NCBI GenBank assembly: GCA_016787225.1
Contig: JAEUUY010000006.1
Location: forward strand, 143,700 to 207,699
DNA length: 64,000 nucleotides
From: Chitinophagales bacterium
Lineage (GTDB): Bacteria; Bacteroidota; Bacteroidia; Chitinophagales; JADJOU01
Direction of reading: 5' to 3'
The notes under the pieces are model-generated. The model was not told the origin of the DNA, made no database searches, and saw only the letters and a list, made by a program, of their open reading frames with translations. A program made the translations under genes and the position numbers. Shown in pieces: positions 54,597-62,617 of this stretch. Every line of letters begins with the position of its first letter. Position 1 is the stretch's first letter.

Positions 54597-57241
54597 TAAT
54601 CTAAATTAGGTCTTAGAAATTTTTTAGCTTGCTCTGAAGACATGTTTTTAGCTTTAGCAATATATTCCACTTGATCTTCTCCTATTTTACCTATGCCAAA
54701 ATATCCAAGGTCTGGGTGAGCAAAATAATATCCCGATACGGATGCTGTAGGGAACATTGCGTAGTTTTCAGTAAGTTGAATGCCAGTTTTTTCTTCAACT
54801 TCTAGGATATTCCAGATAGTTGCCTTTTCGCTATGGTCTGGACATGCAGCATAACCCGGTGCGGGACGAATACCTTTATATTTTTCACGAATTAAGTCCT
54901 CGTTGGATAGGTTTTCATCAGCAGCGTATCCCCACAAGTTTTTTCTAACTTCTTCATGAAGCCATTCTGTAGCAGCTTCTGCCAGTCTATCTGCTACTGC
55001 CTTGAGAAGGATATCTTTATAGTCGTCATGCTCTTTTTTATATTGCTCCAAATAACGCTCTATTCCTATGCCAGCGGTCACTGCAAACAAACCTATATAA
55101 TCACCTTTAGGAGAAATATAATCAACCAAAGATTGATTTTTTTGCCCATCTTGTTTTTTGGCTTGTTGTCTTAGAAAATGAAGTTTGCCCAACTCATTCT
55201 GTTTGGCATCCTCAGCAAAAAGTGTTAGACTTTCATTTTCTTTGGAACATGCAAATAGTCCACAAATTGTATTGATACTTAGTATTCTATCTTGTTCTAT
55301 TTGGTCTAGCAAAGTATTGGCATCATCGTATAGTTTTTTAGCTTCACTACCATATTTATCATTTTCAAATATACGAGGAAATGTTCCTTTCAATTCCCAG
55401 CTATTGAAGAATGGCCCCCAATCGATATATTTTCTTACAAGACTTATAGGCAAATTTTCATTGATATCTACTCCTAAATGATTGGGTTTTTCTGGAGTAT
55501 AATTCTCCCAATCATACTGAAATGCATTATTGCGAGCCTCTTCAAGAGAAATGAGCTCCACCTTTTTGTTCTTACTTGCATAATCAATTCGCATCGCTTC
55601 ATAGTGGTTTTTTCGCTCTGTGATATAGTTTGCCTTTAGGTCTTTACTGACCAATTGGGTGGCTACAGGCACAGATTTCGAAGCATCGAGCACATGAATG
55701 GTAGCGCCGCTATATGCGGGCTCTATCTTTACTGCGGTATGAATCTCACTTGTAGTAGCACCCCCGATAAGTATCGGTATTTTTAAATTGTGTTTTTCAA
55801 ATTCCGTGGCGACATCTACCATTTCATCTAGGGACGGGGTAATTAGACCGCTCAGCCCTACGACATCTACCTGATGTTTGATGGCTTCTTCTAAGATTCT
55901 TTCTTTAGGCACCATGACACCTAGGTCTATCACTTCGAAGTTATTGCATTGCAGTACAATGCCGACAATATTTTTTCCAATATCATGTACATCGCCTTTG
56001 ACGGTCGCCATTAGTATTTTGCCAGAAGAGGTTGAGCCGCCAGCAGATTTCAACAAATAGGGCTCGAGCACTGCAACCGACTTTTTCATTACTCTAGCAG
56101 ATTTTACCACTTGAGGCAAAAACATTTTACCCGAACCAAAAAGGTCGCCAACAATATTCATCGCAGCCATCAGTGGCCCTTCGATAACCTTAATGGGCTC
56201 TATATATTTTTCCAGAGCTTCAAGAGTATCTGAATCGATATAATCCACGACCCCTTTGACAATAGCATGATTGATGCGTTCTTCAATGGTTCCTATTCTC
56301 CATTCTTGGATATTGGCAGTACTGTCTTTTTTGGTGTTTTTAAGAGATTCGGCCTTGTCGAGCAATCGCTCGGTAGCATCATCTTTTCTATTGAGCAATA
56401 CATCTTCTACCAATTCCATTAGGTCTTGTGGTACTTCATCATAGACCTCTAGCATGGTAGGATTGACGATTCCCATATCCATACCATTCTGAATAGCATG
56501 ATAGAGAAACGCAGAGTGCATAGCTTCTCGAACGGTGTTATTGCCTCTAAATGAAAATGATACATTGCTCACACCACCGCTAACCTTGGCGCCTGGAAGA
56601 TTATCTTTTATCCATTTTGTAGCTCGAAAAAAATCCAAGGCATAATTTCTATGCTCGTCAATTCCTGTAGCCACAGGGAAAATGTTAGGATCAAAAATGA
56701 TATCCTCGGGATTGAAATTTAGCTTGGATATCAATAAGTCATAACTTCGTTTACAGATATCAATTCTACGTTGGTATGTATCTGCCTGCCCGAGTTCATC
56801 GAACGCCATGATGACGGTAGCAGCCCCATAGCGTTGAATCATTTTTGCCTGATAAAGAAATTCTTCTTCACCATTTTTTAAGGAAATGGAGTTGACAATT
56901 CCTTTGCCTTGAATGCATTTGAGTCCAGCTTCGATAATTTCCCATTTAGAAGAATCAATCATAATAGGGATACGAGCAATGTCCGGTTCAGAAGCGATAA
57001 GATGCAAAAATTCGACCATAGCCGTCTTGCCATCAATCATGGCCTCATCCATATTGACATCCAGTATTTGAGCCCCTCCTTCTACCTGATCACGCGCTAC
57101 CGATAGGGCTTCTTCAAAATTTCCTTCTTTAATTAGTTTTAGAAATTTGGCCGAACCCGTAACATTGGTGCGTTCTCCGATATTGACGAAATTGGAGGAT
57201 TTGGAGATTATGAGTGGTTCGAGGCCGGATAGGAAGGACAT
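54596..57241 (-). CDS. metH: Methionine synthase, C-terminal modules (pterin, cobalamin, reactivation)
   Basis: An 881-residue protein with the methyltetrahydrofolate domain ([44 protein letters not shown]), the Cap/B12 module with [14 protein letters not shown] (cobalamin-ligand His419), and the AdoMet reactivation domain (CGLFA ... [11 protein letters not shown] ... [10 protein letters not shown]). The homocysteine-binding zinc domain of full-length MetH (about the first 330 residues) is missing from this chain and is encoded by a separate gene at 58758-59759. The start is ATG 57241. It is expected to transfer the methyl group to homocysteine bound by the partner protein. A -7 element lies at 57268-57261. 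Confidence 0.95.
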   Translation of the reverse strand: MSFLSGLEPLIISKSSNFVNIGERTNVTGSAKFLKLIKEGNFEEALSVARDQVEGGAQILDVNMDEAMIDGKTAMVEFLHLIASEPDIARIPIMIDSSKWEIIEAGLKCIQGKGIVNSISLKNGEEEFLYQAKMIQRYGAATVIMAFDELGQADTYQRRIDICKRSYDLLISKLNFNPEDIIFDPNIFPVATGIDEHRNYALDFFRATKWIKDNLPGAKVSGGVSNVSFSFRGNNTVREAMHSAFLYHAIQNGMDMGIVNPTMLEVYDEVPQDLMELVEDVLLNRKDDATERLLDKAESLKNTKKDSTANIQEWRIGTIEERINHAIVKGVVDYIDSDTLEALEKYIEPIKVIEGPLMAAMNIVGDLFGSGKMFLPQVVKSARVMKKSVAVLEPYLLKSAGGSTSSGKILMATVKGDVHDIGKNIVGIVLQCNNFEVIDLGVMVPKERILEEAIKHQVDVVGLSGLITPSLDEMVDVATEFEKHNLKIPILIGGATTSEIHTAVKIEPAYSGATIHVLDASKSVPVATQLVSKDLKANYITERKNHYEAMRIDYASKNKKVELISLEEARNNAFQYDWENYTPEKPNHLGVDINENLPISLVRKYIDWGPFFNSWELKGTFPRIFENDKYGSEAKKLYDDANTLLDQIEQDRILSINTICGLFACSKENESLTLFAEDAKQNELGKLHFLRQQAKKQDGQKNQSLVDYISPKGDYIGLFAVTAGIGIERYLEQYKKEHDDYKDILLKAVADRLAEAATEWLHEEVRKNLWGYAADENLSNEDLIREKYKGIRPAPGYAACPDHSEKATIWNILEVEEKTGIQLTENYAMFPTASVSGYYFAHPDLGYFGIGKIGEDQVEYIAKAKNMSSEQAKKFLRPNLD

Positions 57242-57260
57242 AGATTTTTATAATAGTAGG

Positions 57261-57268
57261 CAAAGTTA
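57261..57268 (-). promoter_or_regulatory. -7 element upstream of metH
   Basis: Minus-strand TAACTTTG, an exact TAnnTTTG match 19 bp before the metH ATG. It lies a few bases from the divergent promoter for the gene at 57324. No S-adenosylmethionine or cobalamin riboswitch is recognisable in the 80-bp gap. Confidence 0.4.
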
Positions 57269-57277
57269 ATAATCTTG

Positions 57278-57305
57278 TTGTTTTTCGTTTAAGTAATTAA
57301 ATTTG
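57278..57305 (+). promoter_or_regulatory. Candidate promoter for the coiled-coil protein gene
   Basis: TTG at 57278-57280 followed after 17 bp by TAAATTTG at 57298-57305 (-7 consensus), 18 bp before the ATG at 57324. Confidence 0.45.
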
Positions 57306-57323
57306 CCAAAAAAAAACAGAAGA

Positions 57324-58745
57324 ATGAGGACTTTTTATTTTATTATTTTACTGCTTGGTTGTGTTCAAAATTGTTTTGGAATCGGTTTCGGATTTTCTAA
57401 AGTCTACGAAATAGCTCCATTTTTAAATGCCACTAGGGTTTTAAAGAAAACTCTTCCCGATTTGAAGGATATTAAATCAAGAAAACTAAAAGTTGTCCTG
57501 ATTAATGATAAGAACTATGATAATGCCATACGTGATGCTATAAAATCAAGTTGGACATTGTCTGAATATGAATTTGTAAACATAGATATCACGAAAGAAA
57601 AAATTTCTAAGGATTTCAATTATTTAGTACCTTTAGAAGAATATATGAATGCAATCAAATTTGAACTGATAAAGGATAAAAGAAATGTAGTGAAACAACT
57701 TACGTTTATCACAGGAGATGATGTAAAATTTAATGCAAAAAACCTTGCGGAAGATCTTGTTTATATCGGCATGCCTTATGATTTTTTTGGTAGTGAACCC
57801 AATTTCCCAGACATACACTGGAGAATTCCGTTAATTGTAAAAAACTTTCAATCATTGATTTTACACTATGATACTTTGAAGTTAGATAATTTTCGGGGAC
57901 TAAAACTTCCCAAATTAGGAGAATATATGAATGATAAATTTAAGTCAAACTTTGGGTTAATGAAATGCAAAACACTTCTAGTAGATAAAGGAAGAAAAAT
58001 ATTACCAACGAAGGAGTCCTTTCAAAAGAACTATCCCTTTAAGTTTGAATATGTTGAAAAAAGTATAATCCAGAAGGCCATTCAAGACCGCGACCCTCGC
58101 TATCTTATTTTCGATCCTGTGATTTCAATGCCAGAATGGTATTTTATATATGATGCAGAAACCTATTCTCTTATACATTATTATTATCGGATGAATATGG
58201 ATATTAACATGAATATGGCTCACAAAGACTTTGGAGGAAATATGCAAGCTGGTAACAAATTTAATACAAATAGAAATTTAAAGAAAGATATGTACTTGTC
58301 GCCTTTGGCGAAAATTGTTAGTAATGAAAATTGTTCTGATTTGCCAGTGGTAAATATTGAAAACAAACCTGCCACTGAAATAGAAAATGAAAAGTCATCA
58401 AGCAAAAAACCTAATAATACCCCCACCAACACCTCTGCCATAGCTCATGGTGAAGCTCGCACGCCGAGTGCCGCTGTAGCGAAAACTTATAAATATAAAG
58501 CAGATGAAAAGTCTGTAGAATATTATAATGATTTGAGAAAGAAATTCGAAGAAGAAGAAAAAATAAGGAAAGAGAAAGAAGCCCAACTGGCTGTAGAAAA
58601 AGGAAAGAAAGAGGAAGAAATCAAACAAGGTCGAAGATTAACGGAAGATCAAGCGCCTCAATTCGATCGATTTAGACAAGGAGAGAAAAACCCTGTGGTG
58701 AAAAAAACTACCGCAGAAGAAGATTATAAAACACTTTTCAAATAA
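57324..58745 (+). CDS. Exported protein with charged coiled-coil C-terminus, function unknown
   Basis: A 473-residue protein: signal peptide (TFYFIILLLGCVQNCFG), then an alpha/beta globular part (residues about 25-300, with KVVLINDKNYDNAIRDAIK and YLIFDPVISMPEWYFIYDAETY). A low-complexity segment of Asn/Met (MNMDINMNMAHKDFGGNM) near 300 follows, and the last ~75 residues are a Lys/Glu coiled coil (FEEEEKIRKEKEAQL). I do not recognise the family; it has the look of a periplasmic or envelope protein. It sits between the two MetH genes. An in-frame TTG start at 57303 was rejected for ATG 57324. Confidence 0.78.
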   Translation: MRTFYFIILLLGCVQNCFGIGFGFSKVYEIAPFLNATRVLKKTLPDLKDIKSRKLKVVLINDKNYDNAIRDAIKSSWTLSEYEFVNIDITKEKISKDFNYLVPLEEYMNAIKFELIKDKRNVVKQLTFITGDDVKFNAKNLAEDLVYIGMPYDFFGSEPNFPDIHWRIPLIVKNFQSLILHYDTLKLDNFRGLKLPKLGEYMNDKFKSNFGLMKCKTLLVDKGRKILPTKESFQKNYPFKFEYVEKSIIQKAIQDRDPRYLIFDPVISMPEWYFIYDAETYSLIHYYYRMNMDINMNMAHKDFGGNMQAGNKFNTNRNLKKDMYLSPLAKIVSNENCSDLPVVNIENKPATEIENEKSSSKKPNNTPTNTSAIAHGEARTPSAAVAKTYKYKADEKSVEYYNDLRKKFEEEEKIRKEKEAQLAVEKGKKEEEIKQGRRLTEDQAPQFDRFRQGEKNPVVKKTTAEEDYKTLFK

Positions 58746-58757
58746 GGCGTTTCAGCC

Positions 58758-59759
58758 ATGAAGACCATTCAAGAATTACTAAGAGAGCGCATTCTCATCA
58801 TGGATGGAGCCATGGGCACCATGATTCAGCGCTATATTTTGACAGAAGAAGATTTTAGAGGAGATAAATTTGTCCATTCTAAAATTCCATTGAAGGGCAA
58901 TAATGATTTATTGTCCATTACTCGTCCTGATATTATCAAGGCTATACACAAAGAATATCTTGAGGCAGGTGCAGACATTATCGAGACCAACACCTTTAGT
59001 GGCACTACAATATCGCAGGCAGATTATGAGTTAGAATCTGCGGTGTATGATATCAATTTTTGCTCTGCTAAAATAGCCAAAGACGTGGCGGTAGAAATGA
59101 GTACTCCCGATAAACCACGATTTGTGGCCGGTGCTATCGGTCCTACGAATAGAACCTGTTCTATTTCTCCAGATGTTAATAGACCAGGTTATCGAGCCGT
59201 TAGCTTTGATCAAATGGCAAAAGCCTATAAAGAACAAATTGAGGCTTTAATAGATGGAGGCGTGGACATTCTTTTAGTAGAAACGATCTTTGACACGCTC
59301 AATGCCAAAGCAGCTTTATTTTCTATACAAGAAGTTTTTGAAGAAAGAAATATTCAGCTACCCGTGATGGTTAGTGGTACTATTACCGATGCTAGTGGCA
59401 GAACGCTGAGCGGACAGACGGCTGAGGCTTTCCTTATCTCCGTTTCACATGTACCCTTGTTGAGTATTGGTTTTAACTGTGCCTTAGGCGCATCGACTAT
59501 GAAGCAATATATAGAAGTGCTGTCAAGAAAAGCGCCATTCCATGTGAGCGCCTATCCCAATGCTGGCCTACCCAATGAATTTGGACAATACGATGAAACC
59601 CCTGAGTTTATGGGCAGACAGGTAGAACAGTTCATGTCAGAAGGTTTGGTGAACATTGTCGGAGGCTGCTGTGGAACCACACCAGCTCATATCGCGGAGT
59701 TTTATCGCATATCTAAAAACTTCAGCCCACGCAAAATAGGGCAGGTTCAATCAAATTAA
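58758..59759 (+). CDS. Homocysteine S-methyltransferase domain protein (N-terminal half of MetH)
   Basis: A 333-residue protein equivalent to the first module of methionine synthase, which binds homocysteine through zinc. It has the opening [22 protein letters not shown]-type [25 protein letters not shown] and the zinc ligands GFNCALGA and [11 protein letters not shown] near the C-terminus. It works with the 881-residue partner encoded on the opposite strand 1.5 kb away. It is followed 1 bp later by lipA. A stand-alone thiol methyltransferase role is possible, but with metH close by it is most likely the missing half. Confidence 0.92.
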   Translation: MKTIQELLRERILIMDGAMGTMIQRYILTEEDFRGDKFVHSKIPLKGNNDLLSITRPDIIKAIHKEYLEAGADIIETNTFSGTTISQADYELESAVYDINFCSAKIAKDVAVEMSTPDKPRFVAGAIGPTNRTCSISPDVNRPGYRAVSFDQMAKAYKEQIEALIDGGVDILLVETIFDTLNAKAALFSIQEVFEERNIQLPVMVSGTITDASGRTLSGQTAEAFLISVSHVPLLSIGFNCALGASTMKQYIEVLSRKAPFHVSAYPNAGLPNEFGQYDETPEFMGRQVEQFMSEGLVNIVGGCCGTTPAHIAEFYRISKNFSPRKIGQVQSN

Positions 59760-59760
59760 G

Positions 59761-60630
59761 ATGCTCCAAGAACAACTCAGAAAAGAAAGAATCAAAAAAC
59801 CGGATTGGCTCAAGATAAAACTACCTACGGGTAATAGTTTTACGGAGCTGAATAAAAATATATCGGAGAATAAATTACACACAATTTGTGAAAGCGGGCG
59901 ATGCCCCAATAAAGAAGAATGCTGGGGGGCTGGTACGGCTACGATTATGATATTGGGTAATGTCTGTACTCGTTCCTGTCAGTTCTGTAATGTGGAGACC
60001 GGTAAACCAGAGGATGTCGATATCTTCGAACCTGGTCGCGTAGCGAAATCAGTCAAATTAATGGGTGCGAAACATTTAGTTATAACATCTGTAGACCGTG
60101 ATGATCTCGTGGATGGTGGAGTGAGTATCTGGGCGGCTACTATACGCGCTATTCGGCATCAGGCTCCAGGCGTTACTTTGGAGACCTTGATTCCAGATTT
60201 TCAAGGTAAGACGGATTTGCTAGATAAAATTATTGAGGTAAACCCAGAGGTGGTATCACACAACATTGAAACAGTAGAAAGGCTTAGCCGACAGGTGAGA
60301 ATTCAAGCACAGTACAAGAGAAGCCTTGAGGTATTGAAGTATTTAAAAGAAAATGGAATTCGCCGAACCAAATCTGGAATTATGCTGGGCTTAGGGGAAA
60401 CGGATGAGGAGATTATTCAATCCCTAGATGATCTGAGAGCTGCCCAAGTAGAAATCGTGACCATGGGACAATATTTACAACCGACCAGAAAACATCTGGA
60501 GGTGCAGCGCTATGTTACCCCTGAAGATTTTAAACGCTATGAAATTATTGCGCTAGAAAAGGGCTTTATGTATGTAGAAAGCGGCCCTATGGTGCGTAGC
60601 AGCTATCATGCAGAGAAGCATATAGTTTAG
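59761..60630 (+). CDS. lipA: Lipoyl synthase
   Basis: LipA inserts two sulfurs into octanoyl groups on lipoyl domains. The 289-residue protein carries the auxiliary-cluster cysteines Cys43, Cys48 and Cys54 (CESGRCPNKEECW). The radical-SAM cysteines Cys69, Cys73 and Cys76 are in CTRSCQFC. The C-terminal RSSYHAEKH supplies the Ser ligand of the auxiliary cluster. Length is that of the family. Start ATG 59761 is 1 bp after the stop of the methyltransferase gene, so it is co-transcribed. lipB is not in the window. Confidence 0.96.
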   Translation: MLQEQLRKERIKKPDWLKIKLPTGNSFTELNKNISENKLHTICESGRCPNKEECWGAGTATIMILGNVCTRSCQFCNVETGKPEDVDIFEPGRVAKSVKLMGAKHLVITSVDRDDLVDGGVSIWAATIRAIRHQAPGVTLETLIPDFQGKTDLLDKIIEVNPEVVSHNIETVERLSRQVRIQAQYKRSLEVLKYLKENGIRRTKSGIMLGLGETDEEIIQSLDDLRAAQVEIVTMGQYLQPTRKHLEVQRYVTPEDFKRYEIIALEKGFMYVESGPMVRSSYHAEKHIV

Positions 60631-60760
60631 TTTGCAGTTGTCAGTTTGCAGTTGTCAGTTGTCAGTGAGTAGTCGCAGTTCTCAGAAGTCAGTTTTTGTT
60701 TGCTGATGGGTAGAGCACAAAGCCTGCCTTGGTGTCAGATAGGTTTTTCAAAGTTTTTTA

Positions 60761-60884
60761 TACCGTCAGCGTATTAGTAATAGTCCAATGTCGCATGGCT
60801 CATTGCACTAAACAAATACAGTTGTGGCATTTACCATAGCAAGGTTTTAAAATGGGTTGGCTCATTTTAAAACCGCTATTGGTA
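60761..60884. mobile_element. 124-bp MITE, intact second copy
   Basis: Ends TACCGTCAGCG / CGCTATTGGTA, flanked by TTA (60758-60760 and 60885-60887), a 3-bp target duplication. It is the inverse-orientation copy of the element at 16311-16433. An internal inverted repeat, GGTTTTAAAATG ... CATTTTAAAACC, occupies one end. Confidence 0.85.
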
Positions 60885-61052
60885 TTATTGGTGGATTCAA
60901 ACTTTTCTTGAGTTTAATGCTTAATTTTCCTGAGAAAAAATCTTTGCAATCTTTGCGAGAACTCTGTGTTCTTTGCGGTAAAATAGTGGGCAATGGCTGT
61001 TCTCAGTAGTCAGATTTTGTTTGCTCGAGCTTAGAGCATGTAGTTTTTTATT

Positions 61053-61268
61053 TCTCACGGAAATCACAGAAATCACAGAATTTTTGAAGTTGAAAGTTCG
61101 TATGTTGGTTGTTTCACAAAGATACACGAAGGAGACACAGTGTTTCACTAAGTTTTTTCTCACGGAAATCACGGAAATCACAGAATTTTTGAAGTTGAAA
61201 GTTGGTTAGTTGATTATTACATAAAGATACACAAAGGAAACACAGAGTTTCACTAAGTTTTTTAAAAT
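61053..61268. repeat. Tandem repeat of about 105 bp
   Basis: A unit beginning TCTCACGGAAATCAC at 61053 recurs at 61158 (period 105), and its first words recur at about 61269. The first halves are nearly identical; the second halves have drifted. It carries words (CACAAAGATACACGAAGG) dispersed in the window, for example around 30540. Confidence 0.65.
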
Positions 61269-61372
61269 CACACGGAAATCACGGAAATCTCCATACCAAA
61301 GGTAGTCTTACGGACTATCGAATAAAATAATTTTAATTCGTGAATTCGTGGCTAAACAAACTAAAAAAAATA

Positions 61373-61413
61373 AAGCGCCCCCTGATATATGAAGAAAGGT
61401 AAAGGAGGCGCTT
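61373..61413. other. Imperfect 11-bp hairpin
   Basis: AAGCGCCCCCT (61373-61383) pairs with AGGAGGCGCTT (61403-61413) with one mismatch. GC-rich for this genome. No T-tract; function unknown. Confidence 0.4.
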
Positions 61414-61510
61414 ATGAAAGGTATAAATGAAAGGTTATGTATAAAACGGCATTGCACCGGTCACATACGATTTAGTTTAGGTTTATTGTTTTCAGAGTTT
61501 TATTAGTATT

Positions 61511-61585
61511 AGCGAGTTTGTTTCCCGACAACTATCGATAAGGGTGAGATTTTATGCATCAACAGAACCCAAACTCGCTTTTTTT
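61511..61585 (+). ncRNA. Candidate structured RNA / stem-loop element, instance 1
   Basis: The outer stem AGCGAGTTTG / CAAACTCGCT (61511-61520 and 61570-61579) ends in seven T's, so on this strand it is also a plausible terminator. The enclosed 44-bp core (from 61523) is about 77% identical to that of instance 2 while the outer stems are unrelated. Strand is uncertain. Confidence 0.4.
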
Positions 61586-61620
61586 AAATACTAATCTATG
61601 TTGTACTTTTTGGTACTTTT

Positions 61621-61712
61621 AAGAATCTTCTATACATCTTTGTGAACTCCCGATAGTTGCCGATAAGGATGATATTTAATGCCTCAGCAGAGCTCTGTAT
61701 AGTACGATTCTT
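61621..61712 (+). ncRNA. Candidate structured RNA / stem-loop element, instance 2
   Basis: Outer stems AAGAATC / GATTCTT and TATACA / TGTATA enclose a core starting TCCCGATAGTTGCCGATAAG at 61648, aligned without gaps to that of instance 1. It lies 6 bp beyond the stop of the minus-strand gene at 61719-62003. Strand is uncertain. Confidence 0.4.
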
Positions 61713-61718
61713 ATATCG

Positions 61719-62003
61719 TTATTGATTATTTCTTATTGTTAAGTTTATTTTATTTCTTTCGTTATGCAGAGTATATTCTACTTGATATCTGCCAGAGCTT
61801 AGTCGAGACCAGCTTGCATACAACTCTGCTGTCGTGCTGAAAACCAAAACCTCTCTGGTCGATTTGTTTTCTAATATGATATCTGTAGCGTTAAAATCAA
61901 ATGCTGGAAATCCATCTTCAACTGGATTAACTATTGACTGCGCTTGAATTTCATTTTGATTGAAGGCGAAAGCTAGTATAAAGAGTAAAACTAATTTTTT
62001 CAT
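61719..62003 (-). CDS. Small secreted protein, unknown function
   Basis: A 94-residue protein starting MKKLVLLFILAFAFNQNEIQAQ, a clear signal peptide. It is followed by a short beta-rich domain (FDFNATDIILENKSTREVLVFS ... GRYQVEYTLHNERNKINLTI). The frame is open further upstream to 62120 but the extension lacks the signal architecture. I do not recognise a family. Small exported beta-proteins of this size are common in Bacteroidota. Confidence 0.65.
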   Translation of the reverse strand: MKKLVLLFILAFAFNQNEIQAQSIVNPVEDGFPAFDFNATDIILENKSTREVLVFSTTAELYASWSRLSSGRYQVEYTLHNERNKINLTIRNNQ

Positions 62004-62617
62004 TTTTTCGTGTTTTAGATTATTGTGGGGGTTTAAATCTAGTGCAAATCTAGCGCATGTGGATAACCTAAAATAGGGAAAAAATATGCCTTTTGTCAAT
62101 ATTGTCCTACAGAAAACCAATAGGTTTAAGGGAAAAATTAGTTTATAACTACCGCTTTTTTTAGGGAATAGACTATATGTGGATAAATTAAGGCTTTGTA
62201 AAACAATTAATTAATATAAAAAATTACATTAATTTGCTTATAGTTGATTTTGTCAATCCTATTACGAGACCTTATACAGATAACTGCGGAATTTGCTAAA
62301 CTAAGCACCGTAGCAGGTGAAAATCTGTCTATAAAAATAAGCAGCTTTTTGAAAACGAATACATTCTAAAGGCTATAAATCGGTTCAGAAAAGACTATAT
62401 GCTAGTATATGGATTCGTTTCTACTACCAACTATTCTTATATACATTGGAGTACATTAAGCTTTATGCACTAGCCACGACAGAAAGAAATAAAATAGGTC
62501 AAAGAACTCGGTTTAATAGATTTTAAAACATTCTTCCTAAAATCTGAGACAAAAATAGCGTGAATAATTGATGAGATATTAAGAAAAAAAACTAGTTTTG
62601 TCAAAAATGAATAGAAG
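62004..62617. other. Gene-free AT-rich region with two DnaA boxes
   Basis: No gene is supported in these 614 bp. Two perfect DnaA-box 9-mers (TGTGGATAA, 62058-62066 and 62178-62186) lie in the same orientation 120 bp apart. The rest is AT-rich with degenerate open stretches. Confidence 0.45.
62568..62600 (+). promoter_or_regulatory. Candidate promoter for the gene at 62618
   Basis: TTG at 62568-62570, 22 bp, then TAGTTTTG at 62593-62600 (matches TAnnTTTG), 18 bp before the ATG. Confidence 0.45.

Larger units (their letters stand above)
60631..61718. repeat. Repeat-rich intergenic region after lipA
   Basis: A 1.1-kb stretch without a convincing gene. It contains a GCAGTTGTCAGTT short tandem repeat (60633-60665) and the second copy of the MITE (60761-60884). 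It also holds a 105-bp tandem repeat, a hairpin at 61373-61413 and two stem-loop elements (61511-61712). Short open frames through it encode only the repeats. Confidence 0.6.

Noticed and set aside
60921..61209. Overlapping ORFs on both strands within the 105-bp repeats
   Set aside because: The translations repeat the repeat itself (ISVISVRK-type and LTEITEI-type), so they are not genes.
61053..61300. CRISPR array from the evenly spaced repeats
   Set aside because: The repeat period is about 105 bp with fewer than three complete units and no unique spacers.
61511..61712. A hammerhead ribozyme, suggested by a CTGYTGAKGC-like word on the minus strand
   Set aside because: The GAAA and cleavage-site elements are missing.
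62004..62617. Calling this stretch oriC
   Set aside because: Only two DnaA boxes are seen; no unwinding element, dnaA or dnaN is present and skew cannot be computed here.
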